Source: Kiritimatiellia bacterium (GTDB lineage: Bacteria; Verrucomicrobiota; Kiritimatiellia; UBA8416; JABMPJ01). Taken from it: a stretch of DNA of 64,000 nt. Where the stretch lies: the NCBI GenBank assembly GCA_030745755.1, contig JASLOA010000027.1, positions 186,001 through 250,000 on the forward strand, read 5' to 3'. The position numbers and the translations under genes are program-made. Shown in pieces: positions 26,789 through 35,626 of the stretch (positions are counted from its first letter, which is position 1; every line of letters begins with the position of its first letter). The notes below the pieces were generated by a model. That model was not told the DNA's origin, made no database searches, and was given only the letters and a program-made list of their open reading frames with translations.

Positions 26789-29325
26789 TAGACTGCCTCC
26801 GTCTTCGTCTCCGACTTCGTCGCGACAGGTCCGCCTTGTCGTGGCTTCCTGTCTTCAATCAGTTCGAACAGCAGATGGAACGTGGTGCCCTCGTTGAGTT
26901 GGCTTTCAACATCCACTGTGGCGCCGTGCTCTTCGATAATGCCGTGCGACACGGCGAGGCCCAGGCCCGTGCCATCACTCTTGGTGGTAAAGAACGGGTC
27001 AAAGACTTTCGAGAGTCCTTCGGGATCAATACCCGTGCCCGTATCCTGGATATCCACCCGGATCAGCTTCCGCACAAAGCGATGGCCGGGCAGGAAGCGG
27101 CGCCCGTGTGCATCGATCAGGGAGGTGGACACGGTCAGCGTCCCACCATCATCCATGGCCTCGATGGCGTTGAGGATAAAGTTGACGAAAGCCTGGCTGA
27201 GGAGATCCTTGTCGCCCATGATGGTGTCGCGGTTGGCGCGGAAGCGCTTCTCCAGCATGATGCCCCGGTTGCGAATCTGTTGCTCGAGAAGTTTGAGGGA
27301 GTCGTTGACAGTCGCCTCCAGGGAGGTGGGTGCGAGCGTGGCCGCGGCCGGACGGGCGAAGTGGAGTAGGCGGGTAACGATTGAGTCGATGCGGCCCACT
27401 TCACGCAGCACCAGATCCGAGAAGGTCTGCCGGAATTCCGCGTCCTCGTACTGCTGAGGGAGGAGCTGCGTGAAAGTCTTGATGGGGACGAGCGGATTCT
27501 TGATTTCGTGGGCCATTCCCGCGGCCAGCGTTCCGATACTGGAGAGGCGGTCGGAGCGTCGTATCTGGGCCTCCATCTGCTTGACGGTGCGCATGTCGTT
27601 GAGCAGTACCAGGGCGCCCAGCACATCGCCGGAGGTACCGTGAAAGGCCGTTGAGCTGAGCCGAACAGGCACTTCGTTCTCTGTGTCAAGCCCCAGCGTC
27701 TCGTCCCGGTCGCGAATGCCCTCCTTTGTTTCGAGTGCGGCATCGATGACGTCGTGGATAACAGGGGGTAGTTGCGAGGCGGCCTGGTTGAGAATGGCGT
27801 CGGTGGTGATGCCGGTCAGTGACTGGGCCTGGCGGTTGAATACCGTAACCTGCTTCTGTGCATTGACCGCGATAACACCACTGACAAGTGAGTCGACCAG
27901 GATGTCGTTGTAGATCTTGCCATCCTGCAGGGCCGTGTAGAGGCGCGAGTTGTCCACCGAGGTGCCGAGCTGGTTGGAGATGATCTGGATCGCATCCAGT
28001 TCGTTGGCGCTGTAGATCCGGCCCGAGACCCGGGAGGCCAGGAGAAGAACGCCATCCAGACGTTCGTTGACATTGATACCGATGGCCACTGAGACCTTGA
28101 AGCGGGACAGCGTGGCCGCAGCCTTTTCACGGTCGGGAGTGGGGCGTTCGCGTTTGAGCAGGTCGCGTGAGACGGGCCGTCTTCCCTCGCGGAGCTGCTG
28201 AATCAGTCCATCGGCCGAGTCCAATATGATGGGGTCTTCCGGGTCCAGTGGAAAGTGTTGCCTGTAGTAACCGTCCTGTTTCAGAAGCACAATGACGCGG
28301 TCGGTGCCGCTTGCATCACAGATGAAGGTCCCGAAGCGTTCCAGCAAGGCATCCATCGTGCCGATCGAAGTCATGATCGACTGGCCATCACGAATGACCT
28401 TCTGCGTATCCATGGTCTGCATATTGATGAACAGGCGGTTGGCAAAGCGCTGCATCCTTCCGTGTGCGGGCGCGATAGAGAAGGCCATGGCCAAGGCCGC
28501 CAGGAGGTGAGCTATGAAGTCGCCCCGATGGCCGATATCACGGATCAGGATGGCTGTAGGCCAGAATACCACGAGGTAAACGACGACGAGATAGGCGGCA
28601 ATGAGAAGGTAGGCTGTGATGCGCCGGAGGACATCACTGACGCTCATGATGCGTCTTGTGACAATGCCGTAGGCCAGTATACCGGTATAGAGCAGCGCGC
28701 AGAGCGGCAGGAACTGCTGGACATGGCGGGTGCCGGTCAGGGCAGGAATCACATGAGCCAAAGTGAGGCCCACCACGGCAAAGGCAGCAGCCGCCAGTGC
28801 GTTGAAACCTAGTTCGGTCCGCTTGATGCCTTGGGCGGCCTTCAGGTCCTTTATGAACCGCCACGAGAAGATGATCACGGTTGCTGAGGAGATGATGGCA
28901 AAGAGGAAACGGCCTGGGCCATAGACTGGCATGGGCATGCCCTGTCGCGTCATGTCTACGCTGGTAACAAACCCAGTGTGGAAGGAAATCGCGGTGATGG
29001 CCGGAACGGAGAAGCACCATGGGAGTATTGAGCGCAACAGGTCCTTCCGGTTCTCCTCTTCGTGCACGATCGAGTGGCGGAGAAGATCGAAAACAACCGG
29101 AAGCATTGCCGACGACACTCCGGAAAACCGCATGAGTCTAATCAGGGAACCACTACTGTTTGCGATAGGCACCAAGGCAAAACAGGAGAGCCATGATGAA
29201 AACCCGAGCGAGGTGATCAGGAAATAGCGGTTGGCCCGCCGCCGTGGGTTCATGAGGCAGACCGAGAGCCCCAAGACCAAGTTCAGTCCGAGTGCCACGA
29301 TTGAAGATACATGGAAGGAGTTCAT
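26788..29325 (-). CDS. Membrane sensor histidine kinase (7TM, GAF, PAS, HisKA, HATPase)
   Basis: An 845-residue kinase. Residues 1 to about 290 hold eight or so hydrophobic helices (7TM-type sensor), then a GAF domain, a PAS domain (GVIAVNAQKQVTVFNRQAQS), HisKA with H near 606 (GMAHEIKNPL) and HATPase boxes (NFILNAIEAM, DTGTGIDP, GTGLGLAV). The architecture matches PrsK-like kinases. It is first in a three-gene unit with the second kinase and the NtrC-type regulator. Its start region abuts and overlaps, in opposite orientation, the truncated FadL-like gene. Confidence 0.87.
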   Translation of the reverse strand: MNSFHVSSIVALGLNLVLGLSVCLMNPRRRANRYFLITSLGFSSWLSCFALVPIANSSGSLIRLMRFSGVSSAMLPVVFDLLRHSIVHEEENRKDLLRSILPWCFSVPAITAISFHTGFVTSVDMTRQGMPMPVYGPGRFLFAIISSATVIIFSWRFIKDLKAAQGIKRTELGFNALAAAAFAVVGLTLAHVIPALTGTRHVQQFLPLCALLYTGILAYGIVTRRIMSVSDVLRRITAYLLIAAYLVVVYLVVFWPTAILIRDIGHRGDFIAHLLAALAMAFSIAPAHGRMQRFANRLFINMQTMDTQKVIRDGQSIMTSIGTMDALLERFGTFICDASGTDRVIVLLKQDGYYRQHFPLDPEDPIILDSADGLIQQLREGRRPVSRDLLKRERPTPDREKAAATLSRFKVSVAIGINVNERLDGVLLLASRVSGRIYSANELDAIQIISNQLGTSVDNSRLYTALQDGKIYNDILVDSLVSGVIAVNAQKQVTVFNRQAQSLTGITTDAILNQAASQLPPVIHDVIDAALETKEGIRDRDETLGLDTENEVPVRLSSTAFHGTSGDVLGALVLLNDMRTVKQMEAQIRRSDRLSSIGTLAAGMAHEIKNPLVPIKTFTQLLPQQYEDAEFRQTFSDLVLREVGRIDSIVTRLLHFARPAAATLAPTSLEATVNDSLKLLEQQIRNRGIMLEKRFRANRDTIMGDKDLLSQAFVNFILNAIEAMDDGGTLTVSTSLIDAHGRRFLPGHRFVRKLIRVDIQDTGTGIDPEGLSKVFDPFFTTKSDGTGLGLAVSHGIIEEHGATVDVESQLNEGTTFHLLFELIEDRKPRQGGPVATKSETKTEAV

Positions 29326-30434
29326 TGCTAAGGAGTGTGGCTCGCTCTACCTCATTCGTTGAAAGCGTCCAGAACCATGCACGTGTTGCCGCGACGTTTG
29401 CCTATGCGCCGGTGAAGTATACGACGGCGGCTGGTGCGAGCGAGGATTCAGACGTAGCCCTTGCGATGTTGCCTGCCATCTATGGCACGATGCCCTTGGA
29501 CGAGGGGAATGCCGTGGTCGGCATAGGCTTGACCACACCTTATGGTCAGTCGATGGAGTGGGGCCGCGGCGGGTTGCTGGATGGCGCCACGCCAGACTTC
29601 GCACAGATGATGACGGCCAACATTGCACCTTCGTTTGGTGTAAAGCTCTCCGACAGCGTGTCGGTCGGTGCCGGTCTGAACGTGATGTGGGCCAACCTGG
29701 AGTTCAAACAGTCGTTGCTGCCTCCCCCCGGCGTTCCCGCCCCCAGTAGTCGTATTGAGTTTGAAGGTGATGGCTATAGCGTGGGTGGCACCGTGGGTCT
29801 GGTCTGGCAGATAACGGACAACCAGCGTCTTGGCGTATCGTACCGCACCGCGGCTGACGTCACCGTCAAAGGCGATTTCTCTATTGCGAATGCGCCGCCA
29901 ACACTGCCGGCTGTGCCCCGGAGCGACTTCGAGACGGAAATCAAGTTCCCGGCCGTTGCTGCGATTGGATACGGTATCCAGGTGAGTGATACGCTGCGTC
30001 TTGAGGCCGACGTGGAGTGGATTGAGCATTCACAGAACGACGTCATGTCACTCGATATCGGCGTGAACAACCCTCTGCTGGCCGCCGTACTGGGCAGCGC
30101 GGACCTGCCCCAGGACTGGGATGATACCTGGACGTTTGGCGCGGGTGCGGATTGGAATTGCAGCGAGGAATGGGTACTGCGTACGGGATTCACATGGCTT
30201 CCCACGCCGGTTCCTGACTCAACGTTCCTTCCTGTGCTGACCGAAGGCGACAAGGTTGTGCTGGGTGTGGGTGCCGGTTACCAGAGCGGTGCACACAAGA
30301 TTGACTTTGCCTACTCATACAGCATCACGGAGGATCGCGAGGTCACTCCGGCCGAGAACCCGAATCCTGGCATTGCCGGCACGTACGAGATGGAGCCGCA
30401 CCTGGCTTCCGTTACATACGGGTACCAGTTCTAG
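29292..30434 (+). CDS. OmpP1/FadL-family outer-membrane protein lacking its N-terminus
   Basis: Up to 380 residues of beta-barrel sequence typical of the OmpP1/FadL/TodX family: VGIGLTTPYGQSMEWGRG, SVGAGLNVMWANLEFK, LGVSYRT and a C-terminal strand ending in aromatic F (VTYGYQF). The family's signal peptide and N-terminal hatch (with an NPAG-type motif) are missing. Similarity starts only near 29382, and upstream sequence is the kinase gene on the other strand. No good start is present; the GTG at 29292 is the outermost choice. It is followed after six bases by the receiver-kinase gene. Most likely a 5'-truncated remnant of a lipid-transport porin gene. Confidence 0.7.
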   Translation: MPRLKIHGRSSLLRSVARSTSFVESVQNHARVAATFAYAPVKYTTAAGASEDSDVALAMLPAIYGTMPLDEGNAVVGIGLTTPYGQSMEWGRGGLLDGATPDFAQMMTANIAPSFGVKLSDSVSVGAGLNVMWANLEFKQSLLPPPGVPAPSSRIEFEGDGYSVGGTVGLVWQITDNQRLGVSYRTAADVTVKGDFSIANAPPTLPAVPRSDFETEIKFPAVAAIGYGIQVSDTLRLEADVEWIEHSQNDVMSLDIGVNNPLLAAVLGSADLPQDWDDTWTFGAGADWNCSEEWVLRTGFTWLPTPVPDSTFLPVLTEGDKVVLGVGAGYQSGAHKIDFAYSYSITEDREVTPAENPNPGIAGTYEMEPHLASVTYGYQF

Positions 30435-30440
30435 GAGTGA

Positions 30441-31613
30441 ATGATGATCGCCGACCCTGCACACAAAGTACTGGTCATTGACGATGAGTTGGGCCCGCGC
30501 GAGAGCATTCGCTTTCTGCTCAAAGGGACCTACGAGGTCTTGTGTGCGGAGTCGGTGGATGAAGGGGTGGCCCTGATGCGCGAGGAGCATCCGGACCTGG
30601 TGATTATGGATATCCGGATGCCGCGCAAGAGTGGCATTGACGGTCTTCGTGAGATTCGCGAACACGACAAGCTGGTTTCGGTTGTGATGCTGACCGGCTA
30701 CGGCGCCCTCGAGACGGCCCAGGAGGCGCTACGCCTGGGGGCGACGGATTACCTGAGCAAACCTTTTGATACCAACGAGATGCTGGCTGCGGTGAAGCGC
30801 TATGTTGAGCGTACATGCATAGAGCGGCGTCGCGTGGGGATGCTGGAGGATCTTCAGCAGGTCAACTCACGACTGGTGAACGACTTGGCCAGCAAGGAAG
30901 AACAGGCCACGATGGCCCAGTCGACTGCAGAAATTGCGCATGACATGCGCAACCCGCTGATGATCGTGAGTGGCTACGTGGAGCTGCTCACGAACCAGCT
31001 TGAGGAGGCCAAGGACGACCTGGGCGGCCGCCTCGGATCCACCAGCGACTATCTTGAAGTAATCGGGCAGAACGTACGTCGCTGCTGTGAGCTCTCGCAC
31101 ATGTGGCAGAAGTATGGCAAGGCCACGCTCACCGAGTTTGGACCGACTGCGCTATCGGATGTCATCGAGGATATCGTGATGGGGGCAGCGCCCCTGGCGG
31201 CATCGGAGGATGTCGATATCAACTATGATATGCAGCCCGGTGATGCCGTGATCAATGGGAACAGGCCGCAGCTTCTGCGGGCGATCCACAACGTGATAGC
31301 CAACGCAATCCAGGCGGTCTCTCCTCCGGACGGGCATGTTCAGGTCAGTTGCGAGAAGGCTGAGTATACGGTCAATATCGTGGTGGATGACAACGGCAGC
31401 GGGATCAAGGCCGAGGTGCTCGAACACATCTTTGAGCCCTACTATACGACCAAGGAAGATGGCAAAGGTACAGGGCTGGGTATGGCCATTACGAAGCGGA
31501 TTATCGAGGAGCACCACGGCCAGCTGCTGTTCGATACTCGGCCGGACGAGGGCACGAAGGTGACCATTCAGCTGCCGTTAGAGACTGCCGCGGCAGTACC
31601 CTCTGCCGCCTAG
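30441..31613 (+). CDS. Receiver-histidine kinase hybrid
   Basis: A 390-residue cytoplasmic protein. The receiver comes first (DDE at 14-16, phosphoacceptor D57 in VIMDIRMP, K in SKPFDT). A linker helix follows, then HisKA with H near 167 (EIAHDMRNPLM) and HATPase (NVIANAIQAV, DDNGSGI, GTGLGMAI). Such hybrids take phosphate or signals from another kinase and can pass it on. The string VIDDELGPRES is shared almost exactly with the NtrC-type regulator at 23.4-24.8 kb (VVDDELGPRES), so both receivers may talk to the same kinases. AGGAG precedes the ATG. Confidence 0.87.
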   Translation: MMIADPAHKVLVIDDELGPRESIRFLLKGTYEVLCAESVDEGVALMREEHPDLVIMDIRMPRKSGIDGLREIREHDKLVSVVMLTGYGALETAQEALRLGATDYLSKPFDTNEMLAAVKRYVERTCIERRRVGMLEDLQQVNSRLVNDLASKEEQATMAQSTAEIAHDMRNPLMIVSGYVELLTNQLEEAKDDLGGRLGSTSDYLEVIGQNVRRCCELSHMWQKYGKATLTEFGPTALSDVIEDIVMGAAPLAASEDVDINYDMQPGDAVINGNRPQLLRAIHNVIANAIQAVSPPDGHVQVSCEKAEYTVNIVVDDNGSGIKAEVLEHIFEPYYTTKEDGKGTGLGMAITKRIIEEHHGQLLFDTRPDEGTKVTIQLPLETAAAVPSAA

Positions 31614-31618
31614 CTTGC

Positions 31619-32611
31619 CTAGTCGGCCGTAAACACCACGGCGCCGTACCCGACCACCCAGTTGCCGCGGCTTTCCGGATGGTCGTCTCCACTGTTTCTG
31701 TATCGCAGGAGCGTGCCCCGGGTGGCTCCACGGGCACGGGCGTAGGCCATGGCGGTCAGGACCGGTCCAATCCCGCAACACACCTGGTTGCGATAGCTCC
31801 AGCTCTCGGCCAGGCCTTTGCTGTCGAGAGCCGTGATGCGGTCCAATGTACGCCGGTCGGTTGCCGAGACCTTGTCATAGTCGGCATCATGCAGCAGGTC
31901 GGTGCTGGCCACCACGAGGACCTGACGTGTCTTGGCGAGTTCCTCCAGTGCCTCGAGCAGCTCGTGGCGTGTACGCGGGTCGTGATCGCCTATAATGCCC
32001 ACAACCATGGGACTGTCGGGAAGTGCAGCCTGGACGAATGGGATCTCGTTTTCGGCCGAATGTTCGCCCTGGTGAGGGCGGGAGTCGAGGACGATACGGG
32101 GGCGCCCTTTGACCATCTGTGCCGCAGCCGTCGTGTCAACGGTGGCATCGCCCATGGGCGAACGGATGATGTCAGCGTCAAGCAGGGCTACTCCCGGACT
32201 CGCACTGCGGTGCGAGAAGCCCAGCACGACCACCAGGTCGGGCCCCAGGCCCGCCCGGGCGGTATCGCGTATGGTTCGAAACGTATGGCCCGCCACGGCC
32301 CCGGAGTAGACGTATCCCGCGTGAGGTGCCAGGGCGGAAACGATGCGGCCTGTGACACCCCCCGCATCTGCTGCGTCGATATAGGCATTCACCTGGCGGC
32401 GCAGACCGGCAGGATCGCCCGGGAACCATCGGCCATCCCCCAGCGTGGTGTGTACGCGTGTTTCCGCGTTTGGCTTCATCTCTTCCCCTCCGTGCAAGGT
32501 GCCCGTCATCGTGCAGCCCGCCGCGCAACCGAGCAGAAGCGCCGTCCGTCCAGCCTGGTAGAGCCGCGCGATCGGTCCGGTCTGCTCCGCTTCGTGACAA
32601 CGACTTCTCAT
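31619..32611 (-). CDS. Memo-family protein with lipoprotein-type signal
   Basis: A 330-residue protein of the Memo family (AmmeMemoRadiSam system protein B), related to dioxygenase-fold proteins. It has APHAGYVYSGAVAGHTF, GFSHRS, HQGEHSAENEIPFVQ, STDLLHD and a conserved cysteine in CCGIGP. The N-terminus TALLLGCAAGC looks like a lipoprotein signal with lipobox LLGC or AAGC, so it would be exported and membrane-anchored. The usual partners (AMMECR1 and radical SAM proteins) are absent nearby. AGAAGG lies just before the ATG. Function is unknown; bacterial Memo proteins are suspected redox or metal proteins. Confidence 0.78.
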   Translation of the reverse strand: MRSRCHEAEQTGPIARLYQAGRTALLLGCAAGCTMTGTLHGGEEMKPNAETRVHTTLGDGRWFPGDPAGLRRQVNAYIDAADAGGVTGRIVSALAPHAGYVYSGAVAGHTFRTIRDTARAGLGPDLVVVLGFSHRSASPGVALLDADIIRSPMGDATVDTTAAAQMVKGRPRIVLDSRPHQGEHSAENEIPFVQAALPDSPMVVGIIGDHDPRTRHELLEALEELAKTRQVLVVASTDLLHDADYDKVSATDRRTLDRITALDSKGLAESWSYRNQVCCGIGPVLTAMAYARARGATRGTLLRYRNSGDDHPESRGNWVVGYGAVVFTAD

Positions 32612-32640
32612 CGACCTTCTCTATATCGTGGCGTGTCTTC

Positions 32641-33165
32641 TCACTCCCCGTAGAGCTCAATAACAGCTTCCACCTGTATCGCCTCATCAACGGCCTTCTG
32701 CAGGTCCGGCATCATCTCTTCCATGAGCTGTTGCATCTTCTCCATCGTCGCCAGGTTGAGCTGGGGCCGTTTCTTCAGGAACTTCTGACCAATCGGTGAC
32801 TCGTAGAAAGCGATCAGCCCTTCCAGTTCATCGAGGGCGAGCACGCTGGAGTAGATGTCAATGAAGATGCCCTTCATGTGCTTCCAGGAGAACTTCTCCA
32901 TGGAGATGGCTATGCTGGCCTCAACCGCTTTGCGTGCACTGGCCTTCTCGGGTTCGGGCAGGTCCTGGTTCTCGACCATACCGACCGCCATATTCATGGT
33001 CTGTTTCATGGCCTGGTCGTAGGTCTCGTCCATGCTGAACAGGTCGAGCAGTTTCGCTGCGGCGGCACGTCGCTGAGCACTGTCATCGACCGGCTCGGGC
33101 TCTTTGGCTATCAGCGGCAAAGCCAAGCCTGCCATCAACAATATCAGTACTGTTCTACGCAACAT
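32641..33165 (-). CDS. DUF2059 domain exported protein
   Basis: A 174-residue protein with a signal peptide (RTVLILLMAGLALPLIA). The C-terminal half is helical with IYSSVLALDELEGLIAFYES and PIGQKFLKKRPQL, the typical DUF2059 pattern of periplasmic proteins of unknown role. It sits 29 bases upstream of the Memo gene on the same strand, so the two may be co-transcribed. Confidence 0.8.
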   Translation of the reverse strand: MLRRTVLILLMAGLALPLIAKEPEPVDDSAQRRAAAAKLLDLFSMDETYDQAMKQTMNMAVGMVENQDLPEPEKASARKAVEASIAISMEKFSWKHMKGIFIDIYSSVLALDELEGLIAFYESPIGQKFLKKRPQLNLATMEKMQQLMEEMMPDLQKAVDEAIQVEAVIELYGE

Positions 33166-33273
33166 ATCTGCCCCCTCTCATGCAGCAGCATGCACTGCCG
33201 TGTTTCACAGTGATACGCTGCTCAGGTTAGCGCGTGCGGGAACGAATGGCAAGCGTGGCACGAAGGTGGCAGC

Positions 33274-34116
33274 CTAGGGCTGTTCGGCCTCGCTGCGATA
33301 GGCCGCCAGCTGGGTGGCGATCTGCGTATGGACCATGGCCTGGCGCTTGACTCGCTCGGTCAGGATGTCGGCGGGATTGGCATCGTTGGCGGGAGGAAGC
33401 ACAACCGTGCTGACGAGTGTCAGGATCTCGTCGCTGGCGTAGACCGGGCGACGCAGCTTGAGGAAGGTCAACAGGTCGCACCGCGCGTTGTTCCAGCGGG
33501 CGTTCAGGGTGCGTTTGAGATTGTAGATGGGGCGGCGCAGGCTGGTAAGCTTCAGGCCGCTCGGGTTCCAGCCGGGGTCGTCCGGCGTTCCAATCTTCGG
33601 AAACGCCATATCGCGCGTGTCCATCTCCAGGGCGGCGAAGTTCTCGCCACCGTGCATGGATGTGACCCAGATCGACTGGTCGTTGATCGACGATGTGAGT
33701 CGCCAGACCTGGTGGGGGAAGGGCACCTCAAAGTCAGGCAGGGGATCCACGGTGTAGTGTTTGATGCGCATGCAATCGACGACGTTGTAGCCGTGTGCCA
33801 GGCGGATGAGCACCGTCTGGTTTGGTGATGCGGCTCTCCCGCCTTCCCCGCGCCAGGGCTGGACGTGGTAGGAAATGATGTTCGGCTCCAGGGGATCGTC
33901 TCTTGCGAGGATCTCAGACAGGTCATAGCCCCGGATGCGTGGCTCAAAGTCGGCAATAACTTCAGCATTGAGCCGGAATGCATCGAATCCCCGGCGGGCG
34001 CGCCAGGACATGATCTGCCAGAAGGATACAAGCAGAACACAGGTAAGCAGAAGTAGTACCGGGAGGCGCGAGGAGCGGGAGGCGGCGTCGGCAGGCTTAT
34101 CGGGGTTCTCGGTCAT
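33274..34116 (-). CDS. Membrane-anchored protein of unknown function, coupled to the sugar transferase
   Basis: A 280-residue protein with one N-terminal membrane helix (LPVLLLLTCVLLVSFWQI, about residues 18-35) and a soluble, presumably periplasmic body. I recognise no domain for certain. Features include IRLAHGYNVVDCMRIKHY, QSIWVTSMHGG, and ARWNNARCDLLTF with conserved-looking Trp/Cys. Its start codon overlaps the stop of the polyprenyl sugar transferase gene (ATGA), so it is translated with it and probably acts in surface polysaccharide assembly. The tone resembles small exosortase/EPS-cluster accessory proteins, but this is only an impression. Confidence 0.7.
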   Translation of the reverse strand: MTENPDKPADAASRSSRLPVLLLLTCVLLVSFWQIMSWRARRGFDAFRLNAEVIADFEPRIRGYDLSEILARDDPLEPNIISYHVQPWRGEGGRAASPNQTVLIRLAHGYNVVDCMRIKHYTVDPLPDFEVPFPHQVWRLTSSINDQSIWVTSMHGGENFAALEMDTRDMAFPKIGTPDDPGWNPSGLKLTSLRRPIYNLKRTLNARWNNARCDLLTFLKLRRPVYASDEILTLVSTVVLPPANDANPADILTERVKRQAMVHTQIATQLAAYRSEAEQP

Positions 34117-35534
34117 AGGATACGTTCCTTGCCCAGCAGCATGATACGCAGCGTGCGCAGGATGATCTGGAGGTCGAGGCTCATCGACATGAACTTCATG
34201 TAGAACAGGTCGTACTCCAGTTTGCGCCGCGCGTCTTCAACGCTGCTGCCGTAGGGGTAACGAATCTGGGCCCAGCCCGTGATCCCGGGCAGGACGTTTT
34301 CGCGTTCATCGTACCAGGGGATCTCGGCTACGAGCTGCTCTACGAACTCCGGTCGTTCCGGTCGTGGTCCCACCAGGCTCATTTCGCCGCGCAGCACGTT
34401 GATGAGCTGCGGCAGCTCGTCCAGCCGGCTGGTACGCAGGAAGCGCCCCACGGGCGTAATGCGGGGATCACCGTCCATGGCCCACACCGCACCGCTCTCG
34501 GCTTCGGCATCGGCCCGCATGGTACGGAATTTCAGGATGGGGAAGACGTGCCCGAACCGGCCGACACGCTCCTGGCGATACAGGACGGGGCCGCCCGGTT
34601 CAGCCAGCTTGATTACAGCGGCCACCAGCAGTCCCACCGGCGCCAGGACAATCGTCGCGGTCAGGGCAATGCCAACATCGAGAAAGCGTTTCAGTCTGCG
34701 GTACATGGGAAGACGGCACTCCAGAGAAGCATGCATCATCTCCTCTTCATTGATCAGGTCGAGTGGGGTCTTGCCGAGATAGATCTCCGCCATGTCGAGG
34801 GGCATGAGCACTTCAACGCCTTCGAAGCGGAGCCGCTTGAGACTGGGGTACAGCAAGGGGACCTCGCTCATATCGTCCAGCACCACCACGAGCAGCGCCA
34901 CGCCCAGGCTGCGAACGATCTCGGTGAAGTCTCCCAACGAGGTGTCGACCACGGCCGCGCCGTCGATAAATCCACCCGTATGCGGCTGTGCATCGCCTTC
35001 CTGTTCCAGGTTCATAAAGGCGATCACCTTGTGGGCGGGCAGGATATAGGCATCTTCCAGCGTCTTGCGGATGGCCCTGGCACGGTCGCCGGTGCCGATG
35101 ATGACCGTGCGGGAGAGCACCATGTCGCTCCGAAACAGGTTGCGGTAGACCACCAGTTTCAGGGCTAGTGACAAGAAGCTGTAGGTGCCGATGGTCAAGG
35201 CGAGCACCCCGCGACCCAGCACCATGTGGAACCAGGTGTACGAGAAGATACTGATCATCAGGAGGGCGAAGATCAGCGAGAAGGCCCACGTCACGAAAAG
35301 GTTGAAACGTGAGAACGTGTACTGAATGCGATAGGAGCCGGCCAGGTAATTGGCCAGGATCACGCAGCTGAAGAGGAGGAACCAGCCGTTCAGGTTCTGG
35401 AAGACATACTGCACCACCTCGGCTGTTCCGAAGCGCAACCCAATCCCGATCACCGCACCGACAACCAGGCACGCCAAGTCCATCATGGCCAACCAGGTAA
35501 CCTGCAATCTCAAGTGTGTACGAGCAGTGGGCAT
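34113..35534 (-). CDS. Polyprenyl glycosylphosphotransferase (WbaP/WcaJ type)
   Basis: A 473-residue inner-membrane enzyme. Four or five N-terminal hydrophobic helices are followed by a Rossmann-like cytoplasmic domain (RTVIIGTGDRARAIRKTLED). The catalytic bacterial sugar transferase domain shows PVLYRQERVGRFG, ILKFRTM, LRTSRLDELPQLINVL, MSLVGPRPERPEF and LPGITGWAQI. It transfers a hexose-1-phosphate to undecaprenyl phosphate to begin an exopolysaccharide or O-antigen unit. The family is certain; the sugar is unknown. It heads a unit with the unknown membrane-anchored protein. Confidence 0.9.
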   Translation of the reverse strand: MPTARTHLRLQVTWLAMMDLACLVVGAVIGIGLRFGTAEVVQYVFQNLNGWFLLFSCVILANYLAGSYRIQYTFSRFNLFVTWAFSLIFALLMISIFSYTWFHMVLGRGVLALTIGTYSFLSLALKLVVYRNLFRSDMVLSRTVIIGTGDRARAIRKTLEDAYILPAHKVIAFMNLEQEGDAQPHTGGFIDGAAVVDTSLGDFTEIVRSLGVALLVVVLDDMSEVPLLYPSLKRLRFEGVEVLMPLDMAEIYLGKTPLDLINEEEMMHASLECRLPMYRRLKRFLDVGIALTATIVLAPVGLLVAAVIKLAEPGGPVLYRQERVGRFGHVFPILKFRTMRADAEAESGAVWAMDGDPRITPVGRFLRTSRLDELPQLINVLRGEMSLVGPRPERPEFVEQLVAEIPWYDERENVLPGITGWAQIRYPYGSSVEDARRKLEYDLFYMKFMSMSLDLQIILRTLRIMLLGKERIL

Positions 35535-35626
35535 CGGCGCGTATTATGCACGACAGACCCCAGAAATGACAGTCGAAACGGGGGGTGAGGATTTGTGAGA
35601 TAGGACAGAGCAGTCAGGGCAGAACC

